Source of the DNA: Pithys albifrons albifrons | Taxonomy: Eukaryota; Chordata; Aves; Passeriformes; Thamnophilidae | DNA length: 64,000 nt | NCBI RefSeq assembly: GCF_047495875.1 | Contig: NC_092497.1 | Coordinates: 66,325,992-66,389,991 of the forward strand | Reading direction: 5' to 3' | Shown here: positions 9,731 to 22,111 of the stretch, in pieces | Layout: each line of letters opens with the position of its first letter | How positions within the stretch are numbered: the first letter of the stretch is position 1 | Position numbers and translations under genes: made by a program | Notes under the pieces: model-generated | Database searches by the model: none | Seen by the model: only the letters and a program-made list of their open reading frames with translations | Told to the model about the DNA's origin: nothing

Positions 9731-12700
9731 CTTCCTTATATATAACATCAATTTACATGACTTGGTAATTTGTCATAAACCCAAGGAATCATTCCCGGAG
9801 TTGAATTTATGTTGTGTGTTTACAAAATACAGCCAAAATCCAGCATATATAGAGATATTTGGAAGTAATTTCCCTTACTTTGGAAAAGACCATTAGGCTG
9901 TTGTCTTTTTAAATGGCAGAATTACTAGCTCCAGCAAGGTGTTTGCTAATCCTGAAGAGTTTAAGTGTAATCTTAGTTTTCCAGCTGGTTCTGAAGAATG
10001 TAAAACACTGCCTTGTAAAGGTGTGAAAAGAAGATACCTAGCTGTAAACAACTCCAGTTTTATTTTGTACTTCCTGCCTTTCAAAAATTTAATTAAAGGA
10101 TGTCTGGAATTCATAGGGATATCAGAAAATATTTTTTGCTTTTTATTTCTTTTCACAGTGGCCAAGCTCAAAGTCATACAAAGCTGCACATGCTAATGTC
10201 CTACCCTGAAATGATCCAGGTAAATGCCAAGTATTATATCTGAGTTTGTACTGTAGGCTCTCCTGACAGCTCTTTCAGCCTTTGAGAGACTCATTCCTTC
10301 ACATGTTCAGCCTCTGCATTCTGTATGATATTTGATAGCTGAAACTCAGATGGGGCCATAACACAAAATGTTGTGTTCTCAGGAATTCAGAAACTGCAGG
10401 GGATTTCTGAGCCTTTCATTGATGTGGCTGTGAAATGGAGGCATTCAGCCTGCTCCAAGAGAACAAGAGTTTAGTCAGCTGTGGGCCCATTAGCCACATC
10501 TTTTATTCTCTCTTGCAGTTACAGAACCTTTTTTAGCAGCTAAATTTTTTCTCAGAAACTTAAAGGGCAGAAAGGACAAAAGGTCAGCCTCATGTAATCC
10601 ACAGTGTGAGATTTTTCCCAAAGGTATATCTTCCAGAAAGCTAGCCAAAGTAGAATTCATGTTGGTGTGCATTTATCACTTCAACATTTACCTGTTTACT
10701 TACCCTGACTGTTAAGAAGCACAAAGTCCTTTTCTAAAGACACATTCCATTAGTTTTCCTGTCTTTAATTTTCCTGTGTACAGAGCTACTTCTTCACAGC
10801 TAGCCATATGAAAAAGAGAGTTATGGCACACACATTTAGTCAGGAGGTTCAGATGTTTCCTTGTAGCCAAAGTACAAATATGCAAGAGTAGCAGGTGGGT
10901 TTGGAGATTAGAGATTGGTATAATGAATATATATAAACAAGCACACTTCTAAAAAGAATATGGGTTTGTCCTACATGCTACTCCAGTTTTCCTGGATTAT
11001 ACTGTTTCTAAAACGTGTCAGACTGATTTGGTACTGATTCTAGCCCTGTAGTCTAATATGATTAAGAAGCATTAACAGAAAGACCTACAAAACAAGAGGT
11101 GTTGCTGGGAAAAACTCACTAAGAGAATGATATATATGGGACTTTGGCAGTGCTTTGGGAGCAAATCTTGCCATCTAGGTGTCCTACTTGGTTGTGTTTA
11201 ACAAAAAACGTGGCTAACCAGTAACAGAAATAAAGATATCTCCATAAGTGACCAACCTTCTTACTCCTGAAGGAAATAGTTTATAGATACCAGAGAGGGA
11301 ATTAAAATAGGTACAGAGCAGCCTTCTCCTCCTTGTGATCTGGGGAACAATGATTCTTTTCTTTCCATTAGCAATTGTGCTTGGACGAAGCTCAAGGTTA
11401 TAAAATAATGAGCATAACAGGAACAAATACTATAAGTTGCCTTCCCTCCCACCCATCCATGTATAAATTTAAACCAAATAATAGTAAAGCAAACAGACAG
11501 CTGGTGATTTAAGCTGCCAGTTCCAAAGTTCTCATAAAATAAAACTTTCTATTCTTTTTTATTCTGGTAGTTACTAATTTTTGTTTTGTGCATTTTTCAG
11601 TTACAAATTCTTATTAGCAGATCAAGGAAAACCAAAAACCACAGAAAGCAGTAACTGACAACACACCTGGAGTTACAATGACTTTAATTTTCCAAGCTCT
11701 TTATTTTTCTCTCCTCATCAATGTCTGCATGTAATGGATGATGTGGCAAACAAAACAAAGCAAAGCAAAACCATGAAGAGGCACTAAGAGAAAAAATAAT
11801 TGAAAGCTGAATACAGAAGTACATGGTCATCATATTCAATGTGCCATTATCACAACCAGATTGCATCATAGTCTGTTTCTTGCAATTTAAAATACAGACA
11901 TAAAAGATGTAGAAATCTTGGAAAAGCATCAAAACACATCTTGCCCAACCTAATGGCCAGCAAGTCCAAATACATAATGTTGAAAACGTGGATAAAAAAT
12001 GTATTCTCATATTTACCAATTTATAAACAAGGAAAAGGGTGATGGGGGAACAGTTTTCAGAATGGCTAAATGGTAATTGCATTCCTAATTGCTGTTCCTG
12101 AATGGAAAGTCCTCCATTAGGCGTTTGTCTGGTTTGTTCTTTTATAGAGGTAGTTCTATGACCATCAGATTTGGCAGAAAAACTGGCTCAGATGTTCCTG
12201 CCAAAAGGAGGATTTGCTTAGTAGGATCACTTTTTTCTTTTTCTGTTAATATTATAGTCTAATAAGCAAATGCATTGGCATGGCTGATGAATTAATAACT
12301 TTCATCTATGCTAAAAAAAAGTAATGGAAGGAATTTTTCATCAGTTTTTGTGGGGAAAAAGAAAATAATTATGTAACTTCACAGCAAGTCTCAACCTCCA
12401 AATCATCTATTTCCTCTCTGATGTTTCCTGGTTTATCTGCTGTATGTTATACTAAGGGAAATCCAATTACTTAAGAATGAATTATTAAAAAGAGAAGAAA
12501 AATCAGCAAACATCTCACACTGTGTGTTAGCTTTTGCTCATCCAGGGCTATGTGGAACTGGAGTCTGAAGAGTTCAAAGCAAGCCAAGTTGTGTGATTAA
12601 GTCTTGATGTGTATGTGAGACAATGATAACAACAGTAGAAGAGCATAGAGAGTAATGATAGAAAGGGGCTGTATTTGAAACCCATCTAGGTGATGTGACA

Positions 12701-15700
12701 CCTTGTTGCGATGTTAGTCTATTTTATATGAAACTTTTTTTATTATTTCTTTCTGGTAACAGGCAGATATTGAAAAACTGTTGGCTCCTATTCAAAATCC
12801 CCATTCCTAAAGTTCTCCAGTTCCTGACTTTTCAAAATTTTGTCTGTCACTTACATTCCTTTTTCAGCAATAGAAAATGCTTGTTTCAAGTCTCAAGAAA
12901 ATAAATATCTTTATCCAGTAGATGAAGATACATTTGCCTCCCTATCAATTGAATGCATATTATTTGATATTGCATAACTTGTATGTGAAATTATAAAAAA
13001 TATACTTTCATGTCCCTACTTATCCCCATGTCACGTAAAAGCAGATTTGAGATAAAACTAAATCACTTTCTGTTTCATCCTGAAAGATAGCTTATTTCTG
13101 CCTTTTCTGATTTTGCTAACATTTAGTTAAAAGTGTCTCAAGAGAGATATCCAAGTATCTTTGGTTCTTGAGACTTAAAATCATAACATTTTACTATGGA
13201 TATAGTAATAATCAAATGCTAGTAAGTGTGATACAGCTTATTGGGACACAGCCAACTGTGAAAGCCTTACAAATCATTGTGTAGAAGTGAGAGTGTTCAT
13301 ATATTAGAATTCTCTGTGGACCAAAGTATTGCATTACATATTACTATATATAGTACTTAATATGAACATTTGTAGATACCATATGTTGTGAAGATTATAG
13401 TATTTCCTTTTTACATAATGTGTATGTTATGGCTGTTTCATTTTCATGTTACTGAAAATGTGTCATACAGCATTTTTTTCAAGATATTGTCTATTTAATT
13501 TAAAATGTTGTGGTAGTTTGAAATAATGAGAAAACAATGCATTGAAGCAACTGTAATACAAACTGAAAAATAAAGGAAATTTTGAATATATGTGTTAAAA
13601 AACTATTTCAAAATTAAAGAACATTAGAAATGCATAAAAATATGTGTCATATAATACTAATATCCTTCTTCCTAGCCCTTCATGGCATATAGTCCCACCC
13701 CAGTTTTCCTATTACCAGCGTGTTGACTGTAACTGTGCTGGCACCATCCTAATCTCCATTTACACCAGTAAGCGACCTTTACACATAGTATTTCCTTTAT
13801 GAGTACCTCTTCTTTCTTAAAATGACACTGTTCACTAGAAAAACACTGGGAAAGCTTTCAGAAAATATCACAACATTTTGGTGTGCCAGCTAATAAGATA
13901 CACAGACAGGCACATGTATATTCACATATATACACCACACTGCCTACAGATATGTATGTATATATATATTGGCATGGATGCATATGTGAGTATCCATAGA
14001 TGCAGAATTCCTCTACCTGTTGATAGATTGATCAGTAGATCTATCAGTAGTTTCTATCTGTAGTGAAATAAATCAATATATTGTACTCAGAAAACCTATA
14101 TTTTAATTTCTAATTGGCTTTGAAATTCTCACAACTTTTTTTCCCTACATCTGCTTTTTCACTGCATCAGACATGAAATGGTAAACAAGAAGTTGCTGAT
14201 AGGCCCTAGAAGGTGGAAGAAGAGTACTCTTAGAAGGTAAAATTTGTCTTTGCTCTACCACAAAACTATAAAGTGAATGCTCTTCCAAAAGATGATAATC
14301 AACATGGCAAAATTCAGATAGCAGGCTATGACTGTTTTGATTTTCTGATTTGTGTTATCAGTTTTACAACATAATAATTCTTTTTTTTAGAATTTGGGTG
14401 TGGGTGTGTTCAAGTGTTTTCCCCAACACCGCCTCTAGGTAGATACATTTAAAGTAGTCAGATTCCAACTGCCTATGAAAAGTTAATTAAAAGATATGTT
14501 TTTCAGTCTAAAAGTGAGGTCCAGAACATTTAAAAGAAAGCATTAGCACTTCTGTTACATTGCAGGTACATACGGGTAATTTTGGGGTAATTCAGAAAGG
14601 TTCCCATGGGTTTGGTCAGTGACACAACCCAAGATGTGATTTTTAGCGATGTTGATGCATTTAACTTTGATCTTGCTTCTCTCCTGCCTCTCAGTCTGTT
14701 GTCTGTTGTGTCTGGGAGAGGATTTAAACTTAGCATCAGAAGCCTACACTCTAAAAAAGAGCTAGATCTTCCTTAGCAGCTTTAAATTTATTGGAGTTCT
14801 CTTAATTCTTGAGGACCTCACTCAAAATCATACCATGACGGACAAAGTAAAAAGGGAAGCTGCATTCCCTTGTTCCTGTCTTTTTAGATACATTTTCACC
14901 TTCATTCCCATGCAGTCCATATTTTGGGAGAAACGTGGAAATGTGTCCACCACCTATTTTTACTTTAGAACTTTTTTCTTTGTGTGACTATTTTCTTCAA
15001 CAGCATGGGTATTAAGAAGGCTGAATTCTGAATTTCCCAGTTACCTGCCTATTATATACAAACATGCACATCAGACTGTTTAAAACAGAATATGAACAAG
15101 TCTTTCATAAAAAGCAGGGCTTTTTTAAACCTGACTGTGGTATGTTGCTATATGACTATGACATAAAAATTTCCAAAATTCCCTCTGATTTTAGAAGTAC
15201 CTTGGTTGTAGAGTTTTCTGTGCATGAGACGTTTATGCATTGTGAATTATGATTAGGGTGTGCTGACTTGGTTGTCTGTGGAAATTTATGAAATATTTTT
15301 CCACAAGCCACCAACTTGAAAGAAATGTCATTATTTTTAAAAAATTAAAAATGCCAATTACTAACAAAAATATGAAAGGAGGAAAGTTCTAAATTGCCAT
15401 AATTGAATGTACAGTTAGATATTTCTGAAAGGCTGAATGCCCTTCTTTTGCCTGTTGATCCACTGACTTACTGGCATTAACTTACTGCTGTCAAGTTGAC
15501 TTGCAGAATGCTAATGTTACCTCTCCCGCTGCTCTCTCCATCTGTTTACTGCCCAGTGTTGCCCTTTTGTTTCAGAACTTCCACTTTATTAAATGTTATT
15601 GTACTGGGTTTTGTATGGCTGAACCATACTGTAAATGCTCACTTGTTTTCCACAGTGTGTTTGGTTCAATGCAACTTTGCTTTTTGGGTTATTCTAATAG

Positions 15701-15766
15701 ATTTTAAAGCAGCCTAGAATACAAAACAAGAAATACACTCGTGTATGTGTGTATATATAGTGCTTT
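9731..15766. other. Unique AT-rich sequence, one weak exon candidate
   Basis: No interspersed repeat is recognisable across these 6 kb. One splice-flanked open segment at 10159-10219 is listed separately. The longest open frame (132 codons, 11684-12082 minus) has no motif, an amino-acid mix dominated by aromatic and cysteine residues, and no splice support. A TATA/TGTA-rich low-complexity tract lies at about 13905-13990. Confidence 0.5.
10159..10219 (+). other. Candidate internal exon (speculative)
   Basis: A long pyrimidine tract (about 10130-10156) ends in CAG at 10156-10158, a good splice acceptor. After 61 bases comes CAG|GTAAAT at 10217-10225, a good donor. One frame is open throughout: after one leading base it reads GQAQSHTKLHMLMSYPEMIQ. 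The peptide is balanced and less skewed than the translated junk around it, but I do not recognise it. Short open segments between AG and GT are common by chance, so this is a candidate only. It could equally be a pseudo-exon in an intron or intergenic DNA. Confidence 0.2.
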
Positions 15767-16196
15767 GAAGAGGGGGGGAAAACAGAAGGAAGGGAGGAAG
15801 GCAGGAGGAAGGGAGGAAGGGAGGAAGGGAGGGAGGGAGGAAGGAAGGAGGGAAGGAAGGAAGGAAGGAAGGAAGGAGGGAGGGAGGGAAGGAAGGAAGG
15901 AAGGAAGGAAGGAAGGAAGGAAGGAAGGAAGGAAGGAAGGAAGGAAGGAAGGAAGGAAGGAAGGAAGGAAGGAAGGAAGGAAGGAAGGAAGGAAGGAAGG
16001 AAGGAAGGAAGGAAGGAAGGAAGGAAGGAAGGAAGGAAGGAAGGAAGGAAGGAAGGAAGGAAGGAAGGAAGGAAGGAAGGAAGGAAGGAAGGAAGGAAGG
16101 AAGGAAGGAAGGAAGGAAGGAAGGAAGGAAGGAAGGAAGGAAGGAAGGAAGGAAGGAAGGAAGGAAGGAAGGAAGGAAGGAAGGAAGGAAGGATGG
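15767..16196 (+). repeat. GGAA microsatellite (76 perfect units) with GGGA/GGAG-variant flank
   Basis: An almost pure purine tract. Its first 120 bp (15767-15886) mix AGGG, GGAA and GAGG units with rare C. From 15887 to 16190 it is an uninterrupted GGAA array of 304 bp, or 76 units, ending in GGATGG. The long open frames in both directions (repeating GRKE on plus, LPSF on minus) are products of the tetranucleotide and are not genes. GGAA is the core of ETS-family transcription factor sites, so tandem arrays can act as ETS-bound elements; that role is inference here. Assembly may have compressed or expanded the copy number. Confidence 0.95.
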
Positions 16197-16203
16197 TGTT
16201 TTT

Positions 16204-16325
16204 CACTTGATATCTTTTCTTAATCTTTTTTGCATCTTTGTCTTTACTTCTTTTCCTTCTCCTAATCTCTTTCTTTATTCTTTTAATCTCTCTTTCTTTC
16301 TTTACTTTTTCCTTAATCTCTTTGG
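16204..16325 (+). repeat. Pyrimidine-rich tract next to the GGAA array
   Basis: About 120 bp dominated by CTTT, TTCT and AATCTCTTT units starts a few bases after the purine array ends. The strand therefore switches from almost pure purine to mainly pyrimidine. The tract is imperfect, with recurring TTAATCT or CTAATCT words, which suggests an older, decayed simple repeat. Confidence 0.7.
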
Positions 16326-17561
16326 GATAACTTAAAAGTAATGGGTTGTATTTTCCTAAATTATGTGGGTTAACAAATGATGGGTACTTTGGTGAAATAC
16401 TTTGCTGTATGTTTAAACTTTTGTCAAAATGCCTGTTTTCTCACTAAATTCAAATAAATCTCATGAGAAGTGTATGTAATGTTCTTTCTTTATGCTATCT
16501 CAAGGTATTAAAGAACCAAAGCTCTGCTATACTTCAGTAGGTGAACTCTTGGAGTCTTAAATATAAATAAAATATCTGGGCAAGCATGTGGCTTGAACCT
16601 GGGCTCTCACAGGAAGGAAAGGTACAAGAAAGGAAAGAAGGAGGTAAAAACTGAAGAAAGAAAAGTCAGAAGGGAGAAGGAAAGATGATTAAACAGTTCA
16701 GCAGCCCAGCAATCAAAAAATCAAGCCAAACTCCCAATGTGTAATATTTTGCCTCCATTGAAAAGCAGTTACCTAAAATCTCAGTCACTGCAATTGTTTT
16801 TGAAGACATTGATTCACATTACAGTATGCTCTTGTGGGCCGCAAATCCATGGCATTTCACACTGAAATGTAAATTCATCCTGTATCAGAGTACATCTTCT
16901 GTGTCTCTAGAAGTACTTACAAGTCCTGGGGTTTTATGACTATTGAAGCATGAAGAAGAAAATTTTCTGCTACTAAAAAATATCTCTGACTCCTTGGACT
17001 TTGAAGATAAATTGCCATCAAACATCAAACCCGTGTTATTGGGTTTGAGTAATAAAAATCTGTTATTCCCTTTAGGACTGAATCCAAATTTCATAAAATG
17101 TTGAAATGTGTATTGTATCCTCTTTTTAGAGGTGACACAATGAGACTAATTGGCTGTCCTGGGATGTGGACAGTCTGGGAGTCAAGGACACCCCCATGTC
17201 AGGCAGGACCCTACCTGTGAGATGTAGCTCTCCCAGTGTCTTGAGCAGGATGAACGGACAGGCATCTTGAAAAGGCAAGGGGTGACAAAGTACCAGGGTT
17301 TATGCAGGGAGAAGCAAAAGGAAATTGAGCCAGACACAGTCGCAGACATGGCTACAGTGGGGATGAGGTATAATTAAGGAGGCTGGTCTGCAAATTACCT
17401 ACAGCATAGCTCAGGCAAGGCTTTTGTCCTCAGGTGTAAGCTTAATGGGACTCTAAGGTCACTAGTGGTTAGTACATTTGGGGTTGGTCATCTGTGACAA
17501 TGATTGGGCAAAACAAAGCTAATAGATATGCTCCTGAACCTGACAATGGTGGTCAAACAAT
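16326..17561. other. Unique sequence, GC-richer toward CR1
   Basis: The first part is ordinary AT-rich DNA with a purine-rich patch near 16610-16690. From about 17130 to 17545 base composition rises and the texture changes (many CAGG and TGGG words), as in old LTR or low-copy repeat DNA. I could not assign it to a family or find terminal repeats. Confidence 0.45.
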
Positions 17562-18755
17562 ATCACAGAATCAAAGAGTTACAGAACTGCAGACACACAG
17601 AATCACAGAATGATTAAGGTCAGAATGCACCTCTTGAGGTCATCAGGTCCACCCCTCCTTCTCAAGATGGATCACCCAGAGCAGGATGCCCAGGACCATG
17701 TCCAGACAGCTTTTGAATAACTCCAAGGATGAAGATTTCATATCATCTCTGGGAAACAAGTGCTAGTGTTGGGTTCCCCTTATGGTGAAAAAATTATTCC
17801 TTTCCAAAGGGAACTACCTGGGTTTCAGTGTGTGTCCATTGCTCTTGGTCTTGCCACTGCGCACCACTGAAAAGGGCTTGGCTTCATCTTCTTTACATCC
17901 TCCTTTTAGGTATTTATGAACATCAACAAGACCCTTCTGAGACTTTTCCCAAGTTATAATTCCAAGGTTTTTTAACTCATAGTCTCATCATACAGGAGAT
18001 GGACTTTTCCTTGTACTGGGGAGTCAAGTGTAGCAAACAGCACTCCAAGTGTGGCCTCACAAGTGCTGAATAGAGGGCAAGGATCAGCATCCTTAACTTG
18101 TTCGCCAGACTTTGTCTTATGAAGCCCAGGATACCATTAACCTTCCTAGTGACAAGGGCATATCACTGATTCATGTTCAACGTGGTGCCCACAAGGATCC
18201 CTAGATCCTTTTCTGCAAAGCTTCCCTCTGGCTGTATGGTTTCCAGTGCATACTGGTGCCTGAGGTTATTTCTCCCCAAATCCAGGACACTGGATTTCTC
18301 CTTGCTGAACTTGATGAGGTTCATATCACCCCATTTTTTCAACCTGTTGAGATCCCTCTGGATGGCAGCATGACCTTCTGGCACATCAGCTACTTTTTCC
18401 ATTTTTGTGTCACCTGCAAACTTGCTGAAGAAAACACTCTTCCCTACGATTAGACCCAAGGCTCCAGGTAGACTATGTTCCTCTAATCACCACCTTTCAG
18501 GTCCAACCATGAAATAAGTTTCCTATCCACCTCACTGTTTTCTCATCTAGGCCATATATATCAACTGCTTGCCAGTAAGAGTCCTTTGAAAGACTTTGTC
18601 AAAGGTCTTACTGAATTCAGGTAGACAATATTCATTGTTCTCACTTCATCTACGAGACCAGTAAATTCGTCATAAAAGTTCATGAGGTTGGTCAGGTATT
18701 AGTTTCTCTCTGTGAATCCATGCAGACTAATCCTGCTGTGTTTCCTATTGTTGAT
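17562..18755 (-). mobile_element. CR1 LINE fragment with decayed reverse-transcriptase domain
   Basis: A minus-strand CR1, 5' truncated. Its 3' terminus is the doubled CAGAATCACAGAAT motif near 17562-17612. At 18163-18459 on the minus strand a 98-codon open frame preserves the CR1 reverse-transcriptase C-terminal side: FAGDTK (normally F-A-D-D, the catalytic box, here with D to G), then EGHAAIQRDLNRLKKWGD, NLIKFSKEKS, DLGRNNLRHQY and AEKDLGILVGT. Further upstream, near 18560-18740, translated pieces match the region ahead of the catalytic box but are broken by stops. The damaged catalytic box and frameshifts make the copy inactive. Confidence 0.9.
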
Positions 18756-19403
18756 GTGTATATAAAATTTTTGATTAAAGAGTTGATAGTTTTTATTGGT
18801 TTTCTCAAGACTTCATCTTCAAGAATGACAAGATACAAATATAATGAAAAATGATGAAATTTAAATTGAGATTTATGGAAAGATTGAATTACTTCAAAGA
18901 GTTACATCAAAAATACTGAATGAAGAATAACAGGTGATCAAAAGGTCTTGTTTATGTCAGATTGACAGCAAACCCCCTCTGCATTACCATGCATTGTTCT
19001 ATATCTTATTTACCATACATTTAATATTTTCTTATCTGAACATGAGAATATATAATTGGTTGTTCCTGTCACTCTGTTGGATTGGTGTGGACATTTGATT
19101 TTTTTTCCAGGAGCCACAGAAAAAAACTTCTGTTCCATGAAGATCATAAAACTAGAAGAAAAAATTAAAAAAAGTGGGTTAGACAGAATTATAATCTGAA
19201 CTTTGTGTGCTCAAAACACTGTAGAATTAATGAGTGAGCAAGCAAGTTTCACACTAACCTGGATAGGTTCAACAAGTAACAGTTGTCTTTCACTTTGTCT
19301 TTTATAACTTACAAAAACCAGTGGTGTTAGGAAAAAAAAAGCAAAAAAAAAAAAAAGCCCAAACTCTTTTCTCTGTCTTGATATTTCCTATGGAATAACC
19401 TGG
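18756..19403. other. Unique AT-rich sequence between CR1 and LTR
   Basis: Ordinary AT-rich DNA. It holds an A-rich run at 19331-19356 and no recognisable gene. The last five bases, CCTGG (19399-19403), are the left target-site duplication of the LTR that follows. Confidence 0.55.
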
Positions 19404-19956
19404 TGTGGTAGTTTTACCAAGGCCTCAAATTAGCAGGCTCAGAGAATCTACGTAGATTAGGAGAGACAGGTATCACCTCACTTAAGCAACCAAAGAAATA
19501 TTTCGTACCAGATGACGCAAACCTGAGATAGGTAGGAGGAGTTTCTCAGTTTCCCTCACGTCTGCAGTGGAGGCAGGATGTGCTGCTGCTGCCCTGCAGT
19601 GCTGGGCCTTGCTCCTGCTGCCACTACATCATATTTTGCTTTAGTTTCAGAGAAGTAGAAACATTTTGTTGTTATGCTCTCTCTTTTGCCTTGCTGGGTC
19701 ACTTTTAGAGTATTTTTTGAATCTAGAGTAATGAAATCTGTTTTCAGTGGGAGTTAAAAAAATTGTTGTTATATCCAATTTGTGTAAGTGTGTGTTATAG
19801 TTTTAATTTTCTCTTTTCTGTATAAACATATATATATATAGTTAGTTTAAACTTAAGTTTGAGGGGGTTTTTTCCCTTTCTCCCTTTTCTCAGTGAGGGG
19901 GGGAAAGACTGACTCTGTGTTGGGCAACTGGCATTTTGCCAGCTCAACCCAAGACA
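19404..19956 (+). mobile_element. Solo LTR of an endogenous retrovirus, family A copy 2
   Basis: A 553-bp element begins TGTGGTAGTTTT and ends CCAAGACA. It is flanked by perfect 5-bp direct repeats, CCTGG at 19399-19403 and CCTGG at 19957-19961. It has the same strand and layout as the LTR at 500-1111: matching start, CAACCAAAGA...ATTTCGTA block, pyrimidine-rich middle, TATATATA segment and terminal GGCATTTTGCCAGCTCAACC. The two copies differ by many substitutions and indels, so they come from old, separate insertions and are not the two LTRs of one provirus. This is confirmed by their different duplications. The TATA box of copy 1 is lost here. Confidence 0.85.
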
Positions 19957-22092
19957 CCTGGACAAAAAATGAAATCAAAAGATTAATTCCATAAACTATC
20001 TGTTTTGTCTAGAATGAGGTATGTGCACTAGTTTTAAATAACCCTTGAAAAAAACCAGGTGATAAACTGAGTTATTTAGTTATTTAATTTGGAAAGAACT
20101 TTCTTTGACGAATTTTAGAAACAGAAACATTCAACCCAGACTTTTATCTCCCTTTAGGGTTTCTTTTATGCTGTTTACCTTGAATGGATTTTACAGAAAT
20201 TCTCCTGTGAACGAAATACCTTTCACTCTGTTAATTGTGTGATGGCATTAATAATTCTCAGATAGGTAGAGTCACAGCTGTGAAAATGAAGACAGAGCTA
20301 GCAACCAGTTCTTTGTACTTGAAAATCAGTCCTCAAATTTCACACACACTCGTTACAAATGTCCAACACAGGGAGAACAGAGGTATTTTAAATAAGATTC
20401 AGTGTGCTTGTCATTGGATACTTTTCTGTGTCAAAATATTCTGCTCATACAGCCTAATAATTGCTACCTTCATGACCATATAGCATCTATGCAATATTTC
20501 TTGTATAGGACTGTGTTTCATTGCCATCAATAGGACAAAACTTCATTTGGAACTGTGTCATTGCTTCCACTGCATTTGTAGATTCCTGAATACTTTAATG
20601 GCACTGCACACATGAAAACATTATTAAGCAAAGTAAAATAGTTTTAAAGAAACTGTGAACAGCTTTTCTCTCTCCTCTTCAGAGCTCTAACAGGATACTA
20701 ATAACCTCCTCCAATGTCCAAAGAGCAGTGATGCCCCAATCATTTGTTATCCCATATGGATGCATCAGTATCAATATTTTCAGCATTTTCCTTTGTGTTT
20801 CACAGTCTGAACTGACAGAAGACTTTGGAAATGAACAATTGAAAAAGACATTCCCTAAAGGTAACTATCAGGTTCAATAAGGCTCAAATAAAATTACCCA
20901 GCTGTCAGAGTAAACTAAAGCATATCCACTTAGCTTTTGAAAGGAAAAGGTAATGCTAACCAGTTTGTGGAGACAGCACAGAGAGGTAGTGCCAACTGCA
21001 CAAAAGGATGCACTGCATAGCACTATTCAGATGAATGAATGTCAAATGATACATAATAGCTACATAAGTAATTATCTTCAAAGGGCAAAATAGAGAACAG
21101 AAACATATTTTGTTTAAAAGTTATTATTATTGATAGTAAAACACACAAATAGAAAATCATAATTTGGAAGCCAAATGAAACACATTAAAAATACAAGCTT
21201 TGAAAATGGTCCCAGTTTGAAATGAGTATTACCTTTCCAGGAAGCATTTTATTGAAAACAGAGTCAGAATGTTTGTAAGGATTAGTACATGTCTACCTTT
21301 GGGCATATGTGCAAAAAAAAAAAAAAAAAGAAAGAAAATAATAGAATGGGAAACACTTGAAGCTCAAGTGCAAGCCTAAGTCATTTGAACAACATATGAA
21401 GAGCATACATTCTTTAGAACAGCAAGAAACAAACCAAAAAAAAGAGCCTTCTACTGCCAGACCCTGAGAGCTGGGTAAGTCACATGGGATCAAATGCTGT
21501 TAGGTAATTTCTGATGAGATAGGTGGACCACTGTTTGTTGCACAGACACTATGTTGTCTTTAGTCATAGAGGTTTCTCTAACTGGAGGATGTAGATATGT
21601 TGGATTGGTTAACTGGTTTGTTGCATTTGAATGCCACCCAGATGTAGTAGTCTTGTTGCTAAAGGAAGACTTGCAGTGAGAGCAATTACTTGATCTTGAA
21701 GGCAAGTTGGTGCATTTAATTTTCAACATACATTACTTCATCTTGGAAACCAAATCAAAATTATGAACAGAATAATATGATAGTTGCTGTACAGTCTATT
21801 AGAAAACAATTTTCAGTGCTTTGCTGTGAAATGTTTTTATAACTCCTCAGTGTGTCTTCCTATTATCACCTATTAGAATGCTAGAGCTATGTACCATGCC
21901 TTTTCTCTGTATGTTCAACCTGTTCTATTTGGTAGCAACTGGATTCCAGATATCCAGCATTTTGCTTGAGCAAAAGGAAAGAACTCTTTCATGAGTGCCC
22001 TAAACACTGACTAAGCTGCACACTTCTCTCACTTTTCTCACTTTGTCCAATGGGAATTTTAATTCCAAGAAAATGAATTGAAAGGAGAGAAA

Positions 22093-22111
22093 GAAGCATG
22101 CAGCATGCTTC
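22093..22111. repeat. 19-bp perfect palindrome
   Basis: GAAGCATGC (22093-22101) is the reverse complement of GCATGCTTC (22103-22111) around a single A. It contains two overlapping GCATGC words. It may be a chance palindrome. Confidence 0.8.

Noticed and set aside
15694..16223. Long open frames (170 codons minus, 160 codons plus) across the GGAA array
   Set aside because: They are translations of a tetranucleotide repeat (Leu-Pro-Ser-Phe and Gly-Arg-Lys-Glu units). A four-base unit without a stop leaves several frames open on both strands; there is no gene signal outside the repeat.
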